This document shows, piece after piece, positions 1 through 7,829 of a DNA stretch of 25,502 nucleotides (position 1 is its first letter; each line of letters starts with the position of its first letter). Position numbers and translations under genes: made by a program. Origin of the DNA: a virus; IMG/VR virus record IMGVR_UViG_3300043571_000023, positions 1 through 25,502 of that record; one strand, written 5' to 3'. The notes under the pieces are model-generated. The model did no database searches. It was not told the DNA's origin and worked only from the letters and a program-made list of their open reading frames with translations.

Positions 1-1275
1 CCATACCAGCACGAAGCCGCCGATTTCCTCTTCGCCCATGATCGGGCAATGATTCTTGCGCCGGTCGGCGCAGGCAAGACAGCGATTACGTTGACGGCGA
101 TGGCGGACATGACAACGCATGGCCATTGCGACCGTTGGCTTGTGCTTGCGCCGAAGCGCGTTTGCCTGTCCGTCTGGCCTGTTGAGATCAAAAAATGGGC
201 CGAGCATCTTAGCATCGCAGTTGCAGTCGGCACGCCAGCGCAGCGCAAAAAAGCGTTTGAAAGCAGCGCAGATATAGTCGTGACCAACTACGACAACATT
301 CCGTCGATTGACCCTAAAGACTTCGACGGCATTGTATTTGACGAGCTGACGCGGCTAAAAAATCCATCCGGTAAGCGCTTCAAATTCCTGCTCAAGATCC
401 TTGACCAGTTCAAGATCCGATGGGGACTTACCGGATCATTCACGTCAAACGGTCTGGAAGACGTGTTCGGGCAATGCAAGGTCGTCGACCAGACGCTACT
501 AGGCCGCAGCAAGGGCGCGTTCTTGCAACAATACTTCTACTGCGTGAACCGCGACTTTGGCCAATGGGAGCCGCTGCCGCAGGCGCTGCCCAAGGTCATG
601 GAGGCGATCAAGCCGGCGACCTATGTGCTGGAGCCTGGCGAGTATAAGGACAAGCTGCCGCCGCTCAACATCGTCGAGATCCGGTGCGAACTGGACGACC
701 GCGAGCCATACGAAAACATGAAGAAGGAATATGTGCATGAAGAGATCACGGCTCCGACAGCGGCTGCTGCCACAAACAAACTTCAGCAGCTCACCTCCGG
801 CTTCGCTTATGATAGTCAAGGCCATGCTCAGTGGTTTGGACGCCAAAAGTTTGAATCTCTCCGAGACATCCTCGACGAAAACCAGCGCGACAACACCATC
901 ATCGTCTACAATTACAAAGAAGAACTAGCCGAGCTTCAGCGCAGCTTTAACGTCACGACGATTGACGCGCCTGACGCCATCGAACGCTGGAACGCCGGCA
1001 AGATCGAACTGCTGGCGATCCACCCCAAAAGCGCCGGCCACGGGTTGAACTTACAGTTCGGCGGCAACAAGATCGTCTTCCTGTCGTTGCCATGGTCGCT
1101 GGAGTTGTTCGAGCAGACGGTTGGCCGGCTGCATCGCAGCGGGCAGACGCGCGATGTTTGGTGCTACATCATCATGTGTAATAAAACTATTGACGAAAGG
1201 ATCTTGTCTAGTTTACAAGACAAGAAATCTTTAGCGGAAATCGCCCTTGCAGAACTTAACGTGGAAAACCCTTAA
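1..1275 (+). CDS. SNF2-type DEAD/DEAH-box helicase, 5' end cut by window edge
   Basis: A superfamily 2 helicase/ATPase of the SNF2 type common in phage replication regions; it should use ATP to remodel or translocate on DNA. The frame is open from base 1, and codons before the first ATG (base 49) read PYQHEAADFLFAHDRA, a typical start of this family, so the real start lies left of the window. Visible motifs: Walker A GAGKT (bases about 67-81), motif II as DELT (about 340-351, in place of DEAH), LTGSF motif III (about 427), and C-terminal motif VI with QTVGRLHRSGQ (about 1117-1150). The end overlaps the next gene by 29 bases. It belongs to the plus-strand early block that converges on the late operon. 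The helicase call is firm; its exact role in replication or recombination is inferred. Confidence 0.93.
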   Translation, partial: PYQHEAADFLFAHDRAMILAPVGAGKTAITLTAMADMTTHGHCDRWLVLAPKRVCLSVWPVEIKKWAEHLSIAVAVGTPAQRKKAFESSADIVVTNYDNIPSIDPKDFDGIVFDELTRLKNPSGKRFKFLLKILDQFKIRWGLTGSFTSNGLEDVFGQCKVVDQTLLGRSKGAFLQQYFYCVNRDFGQWEPLPQALPKVMEAIKPATYVLEPGEYKDKLPPLNIVEIRCELDDREPYENMKKEYVHEEITAPTAAAATNKLQQLTSGFAYDSQGHAQWFGRQKFESLRDILDENQRDNTIIVYNYKEELAELQRSFNVTTIDAPDAIERWNAGKIELLAIHPKSAGHGLNLQFGGNKIVFLSLPWSLELFEQTVGRLHRSGQTRDVWCYIIMCNKTIDERILSSLQDKKSLAEIALAELNVENP

Positions 1276-1465
1276 CGATCAGCTTGCTGATCTTACCGAG
1301 ACAGAAGTGAAAGATCTTCTGGAGGAAGAGATGCGTCACGCCCGGCGCTCTACGATCCTAGTGCGGCTGCATCAGCGCTTTACGGTGCTGAGAATGTTGC
1401 GAGAAAGGGCGGCCATTATGGAGATGATAGATGAATCCTCAAGAACTACTGCTGCAAGCCGCTAA
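1247..1465 (+). CDS. small conserved phage protein (72 aa), TTG start
   Basis: Function unknown. The frame starts at a TTG inside the helicase 3' end, with a GGAA upstream as a weak ribosome site; no ATG fits better, and translational coupling to the helicase is likely. The protein is charged and probably all-helical. Residues about 6-57 have the look of a short phage family found next to replication genes: a TWKTLND start, an LTETEVKDLLEEE helix, then LHQRFTVLRMLRERAAI. Its 3' end overlaps the next gene by 35 bases. Overlaps on both sides argue for a genuine co-translated gene. The exact start is uncertain. Confidence 0.7.
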   Translation: MQNLTWKTLNDQLADLTETEVKDLLEEEMRHARRSTILVRLHQRFTVLRMLRERAAIMEMIDESSRTTAASR

Positions 1466-1814
1466 CATCATTGACCAGCGCGGTCAGGGCTACGGCGGTA
1501 TCGAGAACAATTTCCAGCTTGCGGCGGATCTGGCGACGCTGCGAATTGGGCGTGATTTTCACCCCTACGAGATCGCCATTATCCTTGCTTGCGTCAAGAA
1601 TGCCCGCGCGTTCAATGCGCCGAATCACATGGACAGCCATGTTGACGCGGTAAACTATGAACTGTTCGCGGCGACGTTCGCGGACGATTACGCCATGTCA
1701 CGCCAGCAGGTCCAGTATAAAACGCGCGCTAACCTAAAGCCGGCACGTTCGACGAAGCTGACCGTAATCGACGACAAGCCGAGCGACAGCGCTGTCGCTG
1801 GGGAGAGCGCGTAA
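1431..1814 (+). CDS. DUF6378-like phage protein (127 aa)
   Basis: Conserved phage protein of unknown biochemical function, recognised as DUF6378-like from memory of the family pattern: an RGxxYGxxExNF motif near residues 17-28, a central PYEIAIILACVKNAR helix, and HMDSHVDAVNYE around residues 66-77. Residues 1-90 are the conserved part; the tail from about 95 is basic and variable. The ATG follows GGAG with a 7-base gap, so the start is well supported. The gene is last in the plus-strand block, and its final 81 bases overlap, on the opposite strand, the end of the Rz1-like lipoprotein gene. A role in nucleotide or replication metabolism is plausible from context only. Confidence 0.75.
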   Translation: MNPQELLLQAANIIDQRGQGYGGIENNFQLAADLATLRIGRDFHPYEIAIILACVKNARAFNAPNHMDSHVDAVNYELFAATFADDYAMSRQQVQYKTRANLKPARSTKLTVIDDKPSDSAVAGESA

Positions 1815-1949
1815 CTCTTTAGCCGCTTTGGTTTGGAGTTCGGCTGAATAGTCGACCAGCGGGGGGCACCTGCTGGTCGATTGACACCCACTAAAACTTG
1901 CCAGCATCAAGATCAGCGGCAGTTTCGTCTTTGGTTTTAGGTGCTGCAA
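1734..1949 (-). CDS. small lipoprotein, candidate outer-membrane spanin (Rz1-like), TTG start
   Basis: Predicted 71-aa lipoprotein at the end of the late operon. The N-terminus has a basic stretch (KPKTK), a hydrophobic core (LPLILMLASF) and a lipobox-like FSGC with the cysteine at residue 22; position -3 is Phe, which is unusual for a lipobox. The mature part contains CPPLVDYSAEL and an Arg-rich end, as in short phage lipoproteins from lysis regions. I chose TTG at 1949 over the longer open frame (to 2093) because it gives a complete signal peptide, follows GAAGGGG with a 5-base gap, and lies 10 bases after the stop of the previous gene. The likely role is the outer-membrane half of a spanin pair in the last step of lysis. 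That role is inferred from position and lipobox. Confidence 0.68.
   Translation of the reverse strand: MQHLKPKTKLPLILMLASFSGCQSTSRCPPLVDYSAELQTKAAKELRALPSDSAVARLVVDYGQLRRTCRL
1850..1882. repeat. 9-bp perfect inverted repeat at the convergent gene junction
   Basis: TCGACCAGC (1852-1860) and GCTGGTCGA (1872-1880) form a perfect 9-bp stem with an 11-base loop; a G-U and an A-U pair could extend it. It starts 38 bases after the stop of the last plus-strand gene and lies inside the lipoprotein gene read on the other strand. There is no clear U-tract, so it is not a textbook intrinsic terminator. It could still end or stabilise the plus-strand transcript where the two convergent blocks meet. Confidence 0.5.
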
Positions 1950-1959
1950 CCTGACCCCT

Positions 1960-2136
1960 TCAATCGTTTGGCTTGGTGCCGCCCGTGACGTTCCAGTCTT
2001 TAGCGGCGACGAGGCCCAGCCCGACCAGTGCATTCTGAAGGTCATCCCAGTTAATAGTCTTAGTTTGCCAAGCGTGCCAGACAACGCTGGCAAGAGCGAT
2101 AAGACCCGGAACGGTCGTCATCCAGTTAACTAACAT
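1960..2136 (-). CDS. holin-like small membrane protein (58 aa)
   Basis: A 58-aa protein with one clear hydrophobic stretch (TTVPGLIALASVVWHAW, about residues 7-23), a short polar link (QTKTINWDD), and a second weakly hydrophobic helix (NALVGLGLVAAKDW). The C-terminal VTGGTKPND tail is typical of a short phage family I recall from lysis regions. The ATG follows AAAGAGGC. It lies between the two small lipoprotein genes and near the endolysin, so a holin or other lysis membrane protein is the natural guess, but no lysis activity can be read from the sequence. The reading frame differs from the longer open frame over the same bases, which I treat as a shadow. Confidence 0.65.
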   Translation of the reverse strand: MLVNWMTTVPGLIALASVVWHAWQTKTINWDDLQNALVGLGLVAAKDWNVTGGTKPND

Positions 2137-2147
2137 TTTAGCCTCTT

Positions 2148-2273
2148 TTAGTTACATGGTCGCGACGTGCTATCACGGGCGATACATTCGTAATACTTCA
2201 GGTCGGCGCAACCTGTCAGCGCGAGCATAAGTCCCGCACAACAGCATAAACGTCGTTTATTCGGTTCGACCAA
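2148..2273 (-). CDS. very small lipoprotein nested over the endolysin 3' end
   Basis: A 41-aa frame that begins inside the endolysin gene and ends just before the holin-like gene. Its N-terminus reads as a signal peptide: basic NKRR, a hydrophobic cysteine-rich core (LCCCAGLMLA), then the lipobox LTGC with the lipidated Cys at about residue 22. The mature peptide is short and ends RDSTSRPCN. I place the start at TTG (2273) because the in-frame ATG at 2228 leaves too short a signal peptide; neither start has a strong ribosome site. Small lipoproteins overlapping their upstream gene are characteristic of Rz/Rz1-type lysis genes. It could be a second spanin-type or immunity lipoprotein. Existence is probable, function open. 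Confidence 0.5.
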   Translation of the reverse strand: MVEPNKRRLCCCAGLMLALTGCADLKYYECIARDSTSRPCN

Positions 2274-2722
2274 CCACGACCAAAGGTAGCCCATGTCGGT
2301 AATCCTTTTAGAAAGCCCAGTCGCATGTCTGTCAGTCTGACGCCAAGATAGGCTTTAGCGGCGGCGATAGTCTTTGGCCCGATTACGCCGTCCTGAGTGA
2401 CGCCGACCATAGACTGAAGATACTTGGCCGCACGGCTGACACCGCTGTTGACCGCAAAGTCAAACACGGCGAAGTCGAGGCCATCCGGCAGATCGTCACC
2501 CCGGATCTTGTCCCAATATTCCTGACGGTAGATCGCCGCGACTTCTGAATCCGCGATCTGAAACACGTCCTTCTGGCTAAGCCCATGCTTTGCCCGCCAC
2601 GCATTGTAGGTGTTCTGCGTGATTCCGTAGGCAGTTCGGCCGCCAGGGTCGCGCGGGTCGTCGACCTTGCCACCTTCGTAGCGTAGCGTCGCCTTCAGCG
2701 CGGCGTCGTAATTCTCTTTCAT
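2216..2722 (-). CDS. endolysin, GH108-type N-acetylmuramidase with peptidoglycan-binding domain
   Basis: A 168-aa lysozyme that should cleave the glycan strand of host peptidoglycan at the end of infection. Residues 1-95 hold the GH108 domain with the YEGGKVDDPRDPGGRTAYGI region; Glu16 in YEGG is the expected catalytic acid. A Trp-rich stretch (YWDKIRGDDLPDGLDFAVFD) follows. Residues about 110-165 match the C-terminal peptidoglycan-binding domain of this family (TQDGVIGPKTI). Length is normal for the family. No signal peptide is visible, so release should depend on a holin. The start codon overlaps the previous stop as ATGA. The last 58 bases overlap the nested small lipoprotein frame. Confidence 0.93.
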   Translation of the reverse strand: MKENYDAALKATLRYEGGKVDDPRDPGGRTAYGITQNTYNAWRAKHGLSQKDVFQIADSEVAAIYRQEYWDKIRGDDLPDGLDFAVFDFAVNSGVSRAAKYLQSMVGVTQDGVIGPKTIAAAKAYLGVRLTDMRLGFLKGLPTWATFGRGWSNRINDVYAVVRDLCSR

Positions 2723-2970
2723 CGTTGGCTCACCAAGTCACGGATGCGGTCTAGGCGTTCGAACACCTGATTCAGCACTTGATTAAAGTCCTCGCGGGTC
2801 ACATAGCGCCCAGCGACTAGCACTTCAATCTGGCCGACCTTTTCGGCCAGTTCCTTGTCGGCTTGCTGTAGATCCTTTACAGCCGCCCAAACGGTGTTGA
2901 GCGTCCAACCGCCCAGCACGCCGATGACGCCGATGGCCACATCAAAAAGAACTTGATACTCGACCATCAT
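2719..2970 (-). CDS. membrane-anchored coiled-coil protein of the lysis region (holin or inner spanin candidate)
   Basis: An 82-83 aa protein with an N-terminal transmembrane segment (about residues 8-30, VLFDVAIGVIGVLGGWTLNTVW) followed by a charged, probably coiled-coil helix (KDLQQADKELAEKVGQIEVL) and a second helical part ending QVFERLDRIRDLVSQR. One membrane anchor plus a long soluble coil is the architecture of inner-membrane spanins; an XhlA-like or holin-type protein is the alternative. It starts with two ATGs: the first (2970) overlaps the previous stop by four bases, while the second (2967) has better spacing from GAGG. It directly precedes the endolysin, overlapping it by four bases. 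Confidence 0.72.
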   Translation of the reverse strand: MMVEYQVLFDVAIGVIGVLGGWTLNTVWAAVKDLQQADKELAEKVGQIEVLVAGRYVTREDFNQVLNQVFERLDRIRDLVSQR

Positions 2971-5597
2971 TGCCTCGACATTGCGTTTTGGTTTTCAGGG
3001 GCTAACATATTTTGCGCAGCGATACCGCCAGTTATGGCAGCGCGGCCTAGCGTTCTTGCCCGCGATTCTGGTGGGCGAACAGCAGTGCGGCGCGCAACGG
3101 CTTGCTCAAGAAGATCTGCCGCTTTTGCTGGATCGCGCGTCAAAACGTCCGCCAGCACCGCCGCCGTTTTACGGTTCAAATACCGCCCTGCCGTATCAAG
3201 GATTTTTTCCATGATGTTCAGCTTGCGATCTAAGAAGCCTGACGTGGCGCGTTTGGCTTCTTCAATGTCAGCCGTTGCAATTTTCTTGACTGGCTCTGAC
3301 GGGCGAAGGCCGGCCATAGCGCTTGCTTTCTCAATGCGGTCGATTTCTCTTGCCACCATGCCAAAATCGGTCAAGACTTCGGGCGGGACTGCGGATAGAT
3401 CAACATCTAACGCCACGACAGGCTTAGTAGCACGCGCTTCGACCGATTGAAGTGCTTTTTGATTTTCAGTCAATTCAATTAGCCGATCATAATACGGCTT
3501 GTCTATAACGCGGCGGATTGCGTTTTTATTTTCGGTCAGATATTTAAGCGCCTCTTCAGGCGTCCGTTTGTCAATAAGCCTAACCGCGCGGTCGACGATT
3601 TCTTTTGTGAGGGCTGATCTGCCAGCATCTGACAAACGACGTAAACCAGCCTGCATAGCCGCCGGATCTTTAAGCATCACGTCAACGAAATCCGACCCTT
3701 TGCGGAGCGCTTCACCTGTGCTTGTGCGGAAGAATGCCGCCTCACGATCAAGTTCGGCGCGTCCAGCGCGCAGCATTTCGGCCTGTTGGCGAACAGGTGC
3801 TAACAGACGTTCGCCGTCTATGCCGATTGTTTGAAACTGACGTTCGTATTTACGAAGAAAGTCGTCTATTCTTTCAGGATTAACTGCGCCTGATGTCTCT
3901 ACAATCCCAGCGCTGGGGCTATGCGCCATATCTAAAATGCCATGCTCCATAGCATTTCGCGCGATAGCATCATCGCCAAACGTCGCGGCGAACTGGGAAG
4001 CTGTGTCTTCATTGGCTAAAAAACCCTCCACAGTTTTGGACGGGATTATGCCGGACTGATTCTTCTTAGTCGTCCGAAATACGTCGTACGCAACGCCAGT
4101 CTTAAATCGGGGGACAAACTCAGTTCTGTATGCGTCAAGCGCTGCGCCATATTCTAGCTTAGCGCGCGTAGGAATACGGCTCTGATCGACAGCCGCGTCA
4201 ATAGCATCGTGCAACGCATGTAAATCACCGAGGTCTTTCCCCGATACTTGTGCCGCCGCTATATCTTTATTGATTGATTTACGGACACGATCAATTTCTT
4301 CTAATGTCGCTCCGCGCTCCAATCGTCGAAGATCGCGTATAGTTCTATTAGCCACGCCGAGCGGCACATCAGCTAAACGGCTACCTAGAATATCCTCTGC
4401 GGTTTGAATTATACTGCGCGTAGGTATAGTGACATTTCCCGCAGACGCGAATGCGGCTTGATATAACGGCTGGATACGATCTCTACGGAATGTATCGCGT
4501 AAATCAACGGCGCGAGCGGCTACAGCTTCGCCAGGAGCGCGCTGGCCGACAGCGGGGATCATAGCGCCAGCGGCCTGTTCGCGCGGTACAAACGCAGCTT
4601 GTGCTGCCGCTTGTTCGCGCAAAAGGCTGTTACGAACTTCATCAAGCTGCGCTCGCGCTTCGGGCGACATAGCGCGGCCTTGCTGAACAATTTGCTGGTC
4701 AATAGCAAAAAGTTGTTGCTGGATAGCCTGCAATCGCTGTTGTTCGCGGGTAAGCGCTTCGCGACCTATAGCTGTCTCACCAGTCGTGAGATCGGCTTCA
4801 AGTGTCGCCAGCTTTGGTTCGTAAAGTCTAGCTTCAGCTAAACGTTGCGATGCTGGAACTTGACCAATAATGCTGGCTGGCTCCTGCCGAAAAGCCGCCG
4901 CAACATCTTCAGGGCGTCCCATAACAGACTCATATAGTTTGTTCGCCGCTGCGCGTTCTGCACCGCCTTGTGAAACGATAGGCGAAACAAACTTTTCATA
5001 CCCAGTCGCAATGCCTTTGCCCGCCAGTTCAGGAAAGGCAAGCGGATTAGTAAATCGTGAGACGGCGGCGAGATCCGCTGCGCCAGTTAAACCGCCCAAT
5101 CCGCCGGTAAGCCCCGATACCGCCGACAAAGCGCCAAGCGGATCTTTTTTAGCGAATTGCGCCGCACGTTCTATGGCTTCAACAGGCGACGTGACGGCGC
5201 GCATAATGCCTTTATGCACCGTCTGCGGGATAGCTTCGACAGCCGCGCCAGCTACTTTTGGCCAACTCTCAGGAGACATGGCAAGATTGGCCAGCTCATA
5301 ACCCGCCGCGCCCATGCCTACAGCGCTCTCAGGAAGATTAAGCGCGGCTTCGCCCATACCCGCAACGACTTCTTCAGGCGACGGCGCGATACGTTCCGCT
5401 ATGTTCGCCAGTTTTGCGACCGCCGGGCTTTTACGGACAGACTCTAAAAATCCGACCTCACCTGTGACTTGAGGTTGTTTGGCCTCGAACCCGCTAACGT
5501 CATAACCTTTACCGCGCAGCTTATCTATAAGCTGCGATCTGGTCATGTCTTCAGGCACATTCTTAATGACCGCGCCGTTAGGAAGCCGAACGTCCAT
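2967..5597 (-). CDS. large ejection/internal virion protein (P22 gp16 position)
   Basis: An 876-aa protein last in the structural block, at the position of P22 gp16, which is ejected into the cell with the DNA. The first 30 residues carry the motif VRLPNGAVIKNVPEDMT seen at the start of many large phage internal proteins. Residues about 78-200 are rich in Gly and Ala and amphipathic (MGEAALNLPESAVGMGAAGY), suiting membrane interaction. Residues about 255-345 are strongly coiled-coil with many Gln, and long helical segments follow to the end. No transglycosylase motif is visible. The start overlaps the previous stop as TAATG after GAGGG. The ejection role is inferred from order, size and composition. 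Confidence 0.75.
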   Translation of the reverse strand: MDVRLPNGAVIKNVPEDMTRSQLIDKLRGKGYDVSGFEAKQPQVTGEVGFLESVRKSPAVAKLANIAERIAPSPEEVVAGMGEAALNLPESAVGMGAAGYELANLAMSPESWPKVAGAAVEAIPQTVHKGIMRAVTSPVEAIERAAQFAKKDPLGALSAVSGLTGGLGGLTGAADLAAVSRFTNPLAFPELAGKGIATGYEKFVSPIVSQGGAERAAANKLYESVMGRPEDVAAAFRQEPASIIGQVPASQRLAEARLYEPKLATLEADLTTGETAIGREALTREQQRLQAIQQQLFAIDQQIVQQGRAMSPEARAQLDEVRNSLLREQAAAQAAFVPREQAAGAMIPAVGQRAPGEAVAARAVDLRDTFRRDRIQPLYQAAFASAGNVTIPTRSIIQTAEDILGSRLADVPLGVANRTIRDLRRLERGATLEEIDRVRKSINKDIAAAQVSGKDLGDLHALHDAIDAAVDQSRIPTRAKLEYGAALDAYRTEFVPRFKTGVAYDVFRTTKKNQSGIIPSKTVEGFLANEDTASQFAATFGDDAIARNAMEHGILDMAHSPSAGIVETSGAVNPERIDDFLRKYERQFQTIGIDGERLLAPVRQQAEMLRAGRAELDREAAFFRTSTGEALRKGSDFVDVMLKDPAAMQAGLRRLSDAGRSALTKEIVDRAVRLIDKRTPEEALKYLTENKNAIRRVIDKPYYDRLIELTENQKALQSVEARATKPVVALDVDLSAVPPEVLTDFGMVAREIDRIEKASAMAGLRPSEPVKKIATADIEEAKRATSGFLDRKLNIMEKILDTAGRYLNRKTAAVLADVLTRDPAKAADLLEQAVARRTAVRPPESRARTLGRAAITGGIAAQNMLAPENQNAMSRQ

Positions 5598-6952
5598 TAG
5601 TCCCTCATCTGGTCAAGATCAATGGTGCCTTCTAACGGCTTTAACTTAGGCTCTTCGCCAGCTTTACCACGCCCGCGCGGCGACTCAAACCGCGTTGCTT
5701 CGCCAGTGCCGAGAAGCTGATTGATTGTGTTTAAGCGGCGCGTCGCAGACGCCAAACCTTCGGCGCTAGGTTCGCCGCCAACAATCTTCTCAAACGCTTC
5801 CATTTCCTTGGCGGCGTCCATCTGGCGCGCGGTAAGCCCAATAGCGCCTGCAATACGTTGCCGCATGATACCAGCAATCGTGCGAAGGTTATTATATTCT
5901 TCGGCGACCTGAGAATCGGAAAGACTACCAATTGCAAGACCAGCTCTAGTAGCCCGCGCTTTGGCTTTCCAATTTTCAGCCGTAGGATTGCCCGCGACTG
6001 TAAGTCCACCGGCTTGAGCAAGCCGCCCAAGACCTTGATTGGCAGCTTGAACTGTTTCAGCAAGATCAAACTGTGATTGAACTTTAGACCGATCTTCAGG
6101 CGGCACTTGGCCAAGAAGTGCGCGACGATCCATAGTCCGTTTGACAATCTGTTGTTCAGCAGAAAGAGGCGCATTTACTTCGCCTGCAATCGGTTGCATA
6201 CGGCCTTGATTGACAAACGCATTCGTCGGCCCCGGTTCTGGCGGAGCCATACGATTAGAAGGAACAAACGTCGGTTCAGTTTCAGAAAATTCGCCCGGAC
6301 GTCCTGTGCCGTATGTAATGGTTTCGCCGGCTTTGCGAACAACAGGTTTTTTAGCTTCGGCAATGGTTTCTGGCGTCGACATGATTGCTTCGACCGCTGC
6401 TATATCGGGCCGCGCGCCAAGTCGTTTACGAATGCTGTCGGGTAGATCATTATAAACCTGCGCGTATTGCGCCGCAAACACGTCTGGTTCGCGCGCCATA
6501 TACGCTGGGGCTAACAACCGTTGAGCAGTTTTAATATCTGTTTCAGTTCGCTTGCCTTTAGCTTCGCCGGCTTCAGCTTCAGCCTTACTTAATGCTGATG
6601 GAAATAGCTGACTTTTTTGCGCTATGTCTTGGCCGATAGATTTTCCGCGCATGGTTTCAGCTTCAAAACCCGCGAACGGCGTTATATATTGCCGAAAATA
6701 CGCGGGGTTAGTGCGCGCGATTTCCATTAATCCTTGTCTTGTCAAGGGATTAAACCCCGGCCGCGCAAATAATCCGGCGGTCGCCGCGTCTTGCTGCGCT
6801 TCGCGCTGAGCTTGCTCAAGCTGCATTTGCGCGAGCGCGTTCTGCTGCTGGCGATAGCTCATCGCCTGCATCGTCGCAAAAGCGTTCATGGGGTCGAAGC
6901 CGCCGCCTTGGGCCTGCGGGACGCCAGCGGCTATGTCATAACGAACGGGCAT
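5597..6952 (-). CDS. ejection protein (P22 gp20 position)
   Basis: A 451-aa protein between the gp7-like and gp16-like genes, the place of gp20 in P22. The N-terminal 60 residues are Gln/Met-rich and helical (NAFATMQAMSYRQQQNALAQ), which fits a protein threaded through the portal. A central segment (about 200-260) is Pro-rich and probably extended. The C-terminal half is helical, with LRTIAGIMRQRIAGAIGLTARQMDAAKEME-type segments around residues 350-390, and the end is charged. No enzymatic motif is recognisable. It probably forms part of the trans-envelope channel or is ejected ahead of the DNA; this rests on gene order and composition. Confidence 0.7.
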   Translation of the reverse strand: MPVRYDIAAGVPQAQGGGFDPMNAFATMQAMSYRQQQNALAQMQLEQAQREAQQDAATAGLFARPGFNPLTRQGLMEIARTNPAYFRQYITPFAGFEAETMRGKSIGQDIAQKSQLFPSALSKAEAEAGEAKGKRTETDIKTAQRLLAPAYMAREPDVFAAQYAQVYNDLPDSIRKRLGARPDIAAVEAIMSTPETIAEAKKPVVRKAGETITYGTGRPGEFSETEPTFVPSNRMAPPEPGPTNAFVNQGRMQPIAGEVNAPLSAEQQIVKRTMDRRALLGQVPPEDRSKVQSQFDLAETVQAANQGLGRLAQAGGLTVAGNPTAENWKAKARATRAGLAIGSLSDSQVAEEYNNLRTIAGIMRQRIAGAIGLTARQMDAAKEMEAFEKIVGGEPSAEGLASATRRLNTINQLLGTGEATRFESPRGRGKAGEEPKLKPLEGTIDLDQMRD

Positions 6953-6962
6953 GATTTATCCT

Positions 6963-7829
6963 TTAGCCGAATAAATTACCGAAGAAACTACCGTCCGAAT
7001 TATAACCCGGTTGCGGGCCATAACTGCCGAAAGACTTCTGCGCCGGTACGAATTTATTCATCATGCTATACATCATATAATTCTGCGCCGGAGCCTGAAG
7101 CGCCTGACCGAGAGCGCTCGCGCCGCCCATGTAGCCAGACGCGCGGGCCTGACCGGCATTTTCAGCCGCTTGGCCGTAGGGATTCATCAGCATCGCATTG
7201 CCGATGTTTTGGCCTGTATTGGCGTACATATTCGCCGCCGCGCCAGCCAACTGGCCTTTACCTTGCGCCGCGCCCAAACCCGTGCCAACGCCGCCCTGAA
7301 GCATTCCAATCACATTGGCGCGGTTGGCCATGAAACGGTTGTAGGCGTTGCCGTATTCAGTTGAAGCTAGACCTTGGCTATAATCCTGAATACCTTTCAA
7401 CATTGAGCCAGACAAAAGATCGCCTCGCGCCGCCGCCGACTGCTGAAGCGCCTTCATGCCCTGCTGTTCACGAAACTTATAGCCGGGGTCCATCTGAAGC
7501 TGCGCGATGGTGGGCTGCTCCATCAAACTGCCAGATTCCGCGCCGGGGCGCAGGCCCATTAAAGTCGCATAGCGGTTAGTCGCTTCTTGACCAAACTGCG
7601 TATAAGGGTCGTAAGCCTGCGCGCCTTTTTCGAGCGCCGCCGCGCCCTGACGTTGAGCCTCTTGCTGAGCCTGAATAGCCTGTTGCTGCGCAATAAGTCC
7701 ATACAGACCCGATGTCTGCGCGGCTTGCTGTTGAGCGCCGGCGGCGCGCTGCGACGCGCGCGAACCCATAAGGCCGCCAACGGCGCTGGCGGCGCTACTA
7801 CCCAAAAGGGCTAATGTGAACGGGTTCAT
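6963..7829 (-). CDS. DNA-transfer/ejection protein (P22 gp7-like)
   Basis: A 288-aa protein matching the pattern of short ejection proteins: an N-terminal hydrophobic Ala/Gly/Ser segment (LALLGSSAASAVGGLMGSRA, residues 5-24), a Gln/Ala-rich helix, then DPGYKFREQQGMKALQQSAA (about residues 113-132) and GDLLSGSMLKGIQDYSQGLA (136-155), which are typical of this family. The rest is Gly/Ala/Asn-rich with low complexity, and the C-terminus is aromatic and Gly-rich. It probably leaves the virion with the genome and helps it cross the envelope. It starts at a TAATG overlap with the gene upstream. Confidence 0.82.
   Translation of the reverse strand: MNPFTLALLGSSAASAVGGLMGSRASQRAAGAQQQAAQTSGLYGLIAQQQAIQAQQEAQRQGAAALEKGAQAYDPYTQFGQEATNRYATLMGLRPGAESGSLMEQPTIAQLQMDPGYKFREQQGMKALQQSAAARGDLLSGSMLKGIQDYSQGLASTEYGNAYNRFMANRANVIGMLQGGVGTGLGAAQGKGQLAGAAANMYANTGQNIGNAMLMNPYGQAAENAGQARASGYMGGASALGQALQAPAQNYMMYSMMNKFVPAQKSFGSYGPQPGYNSDGSFFGNLFG

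Noticed and set aside
1950-2093. N-terminal extension of the Rz1-like lipoprotein frame to 2093
   Set aside because: It overlaps the 58-aa holin-like gene out of frame and would bury the signal peptide; the TTG at 1949 has a good ribosome site.
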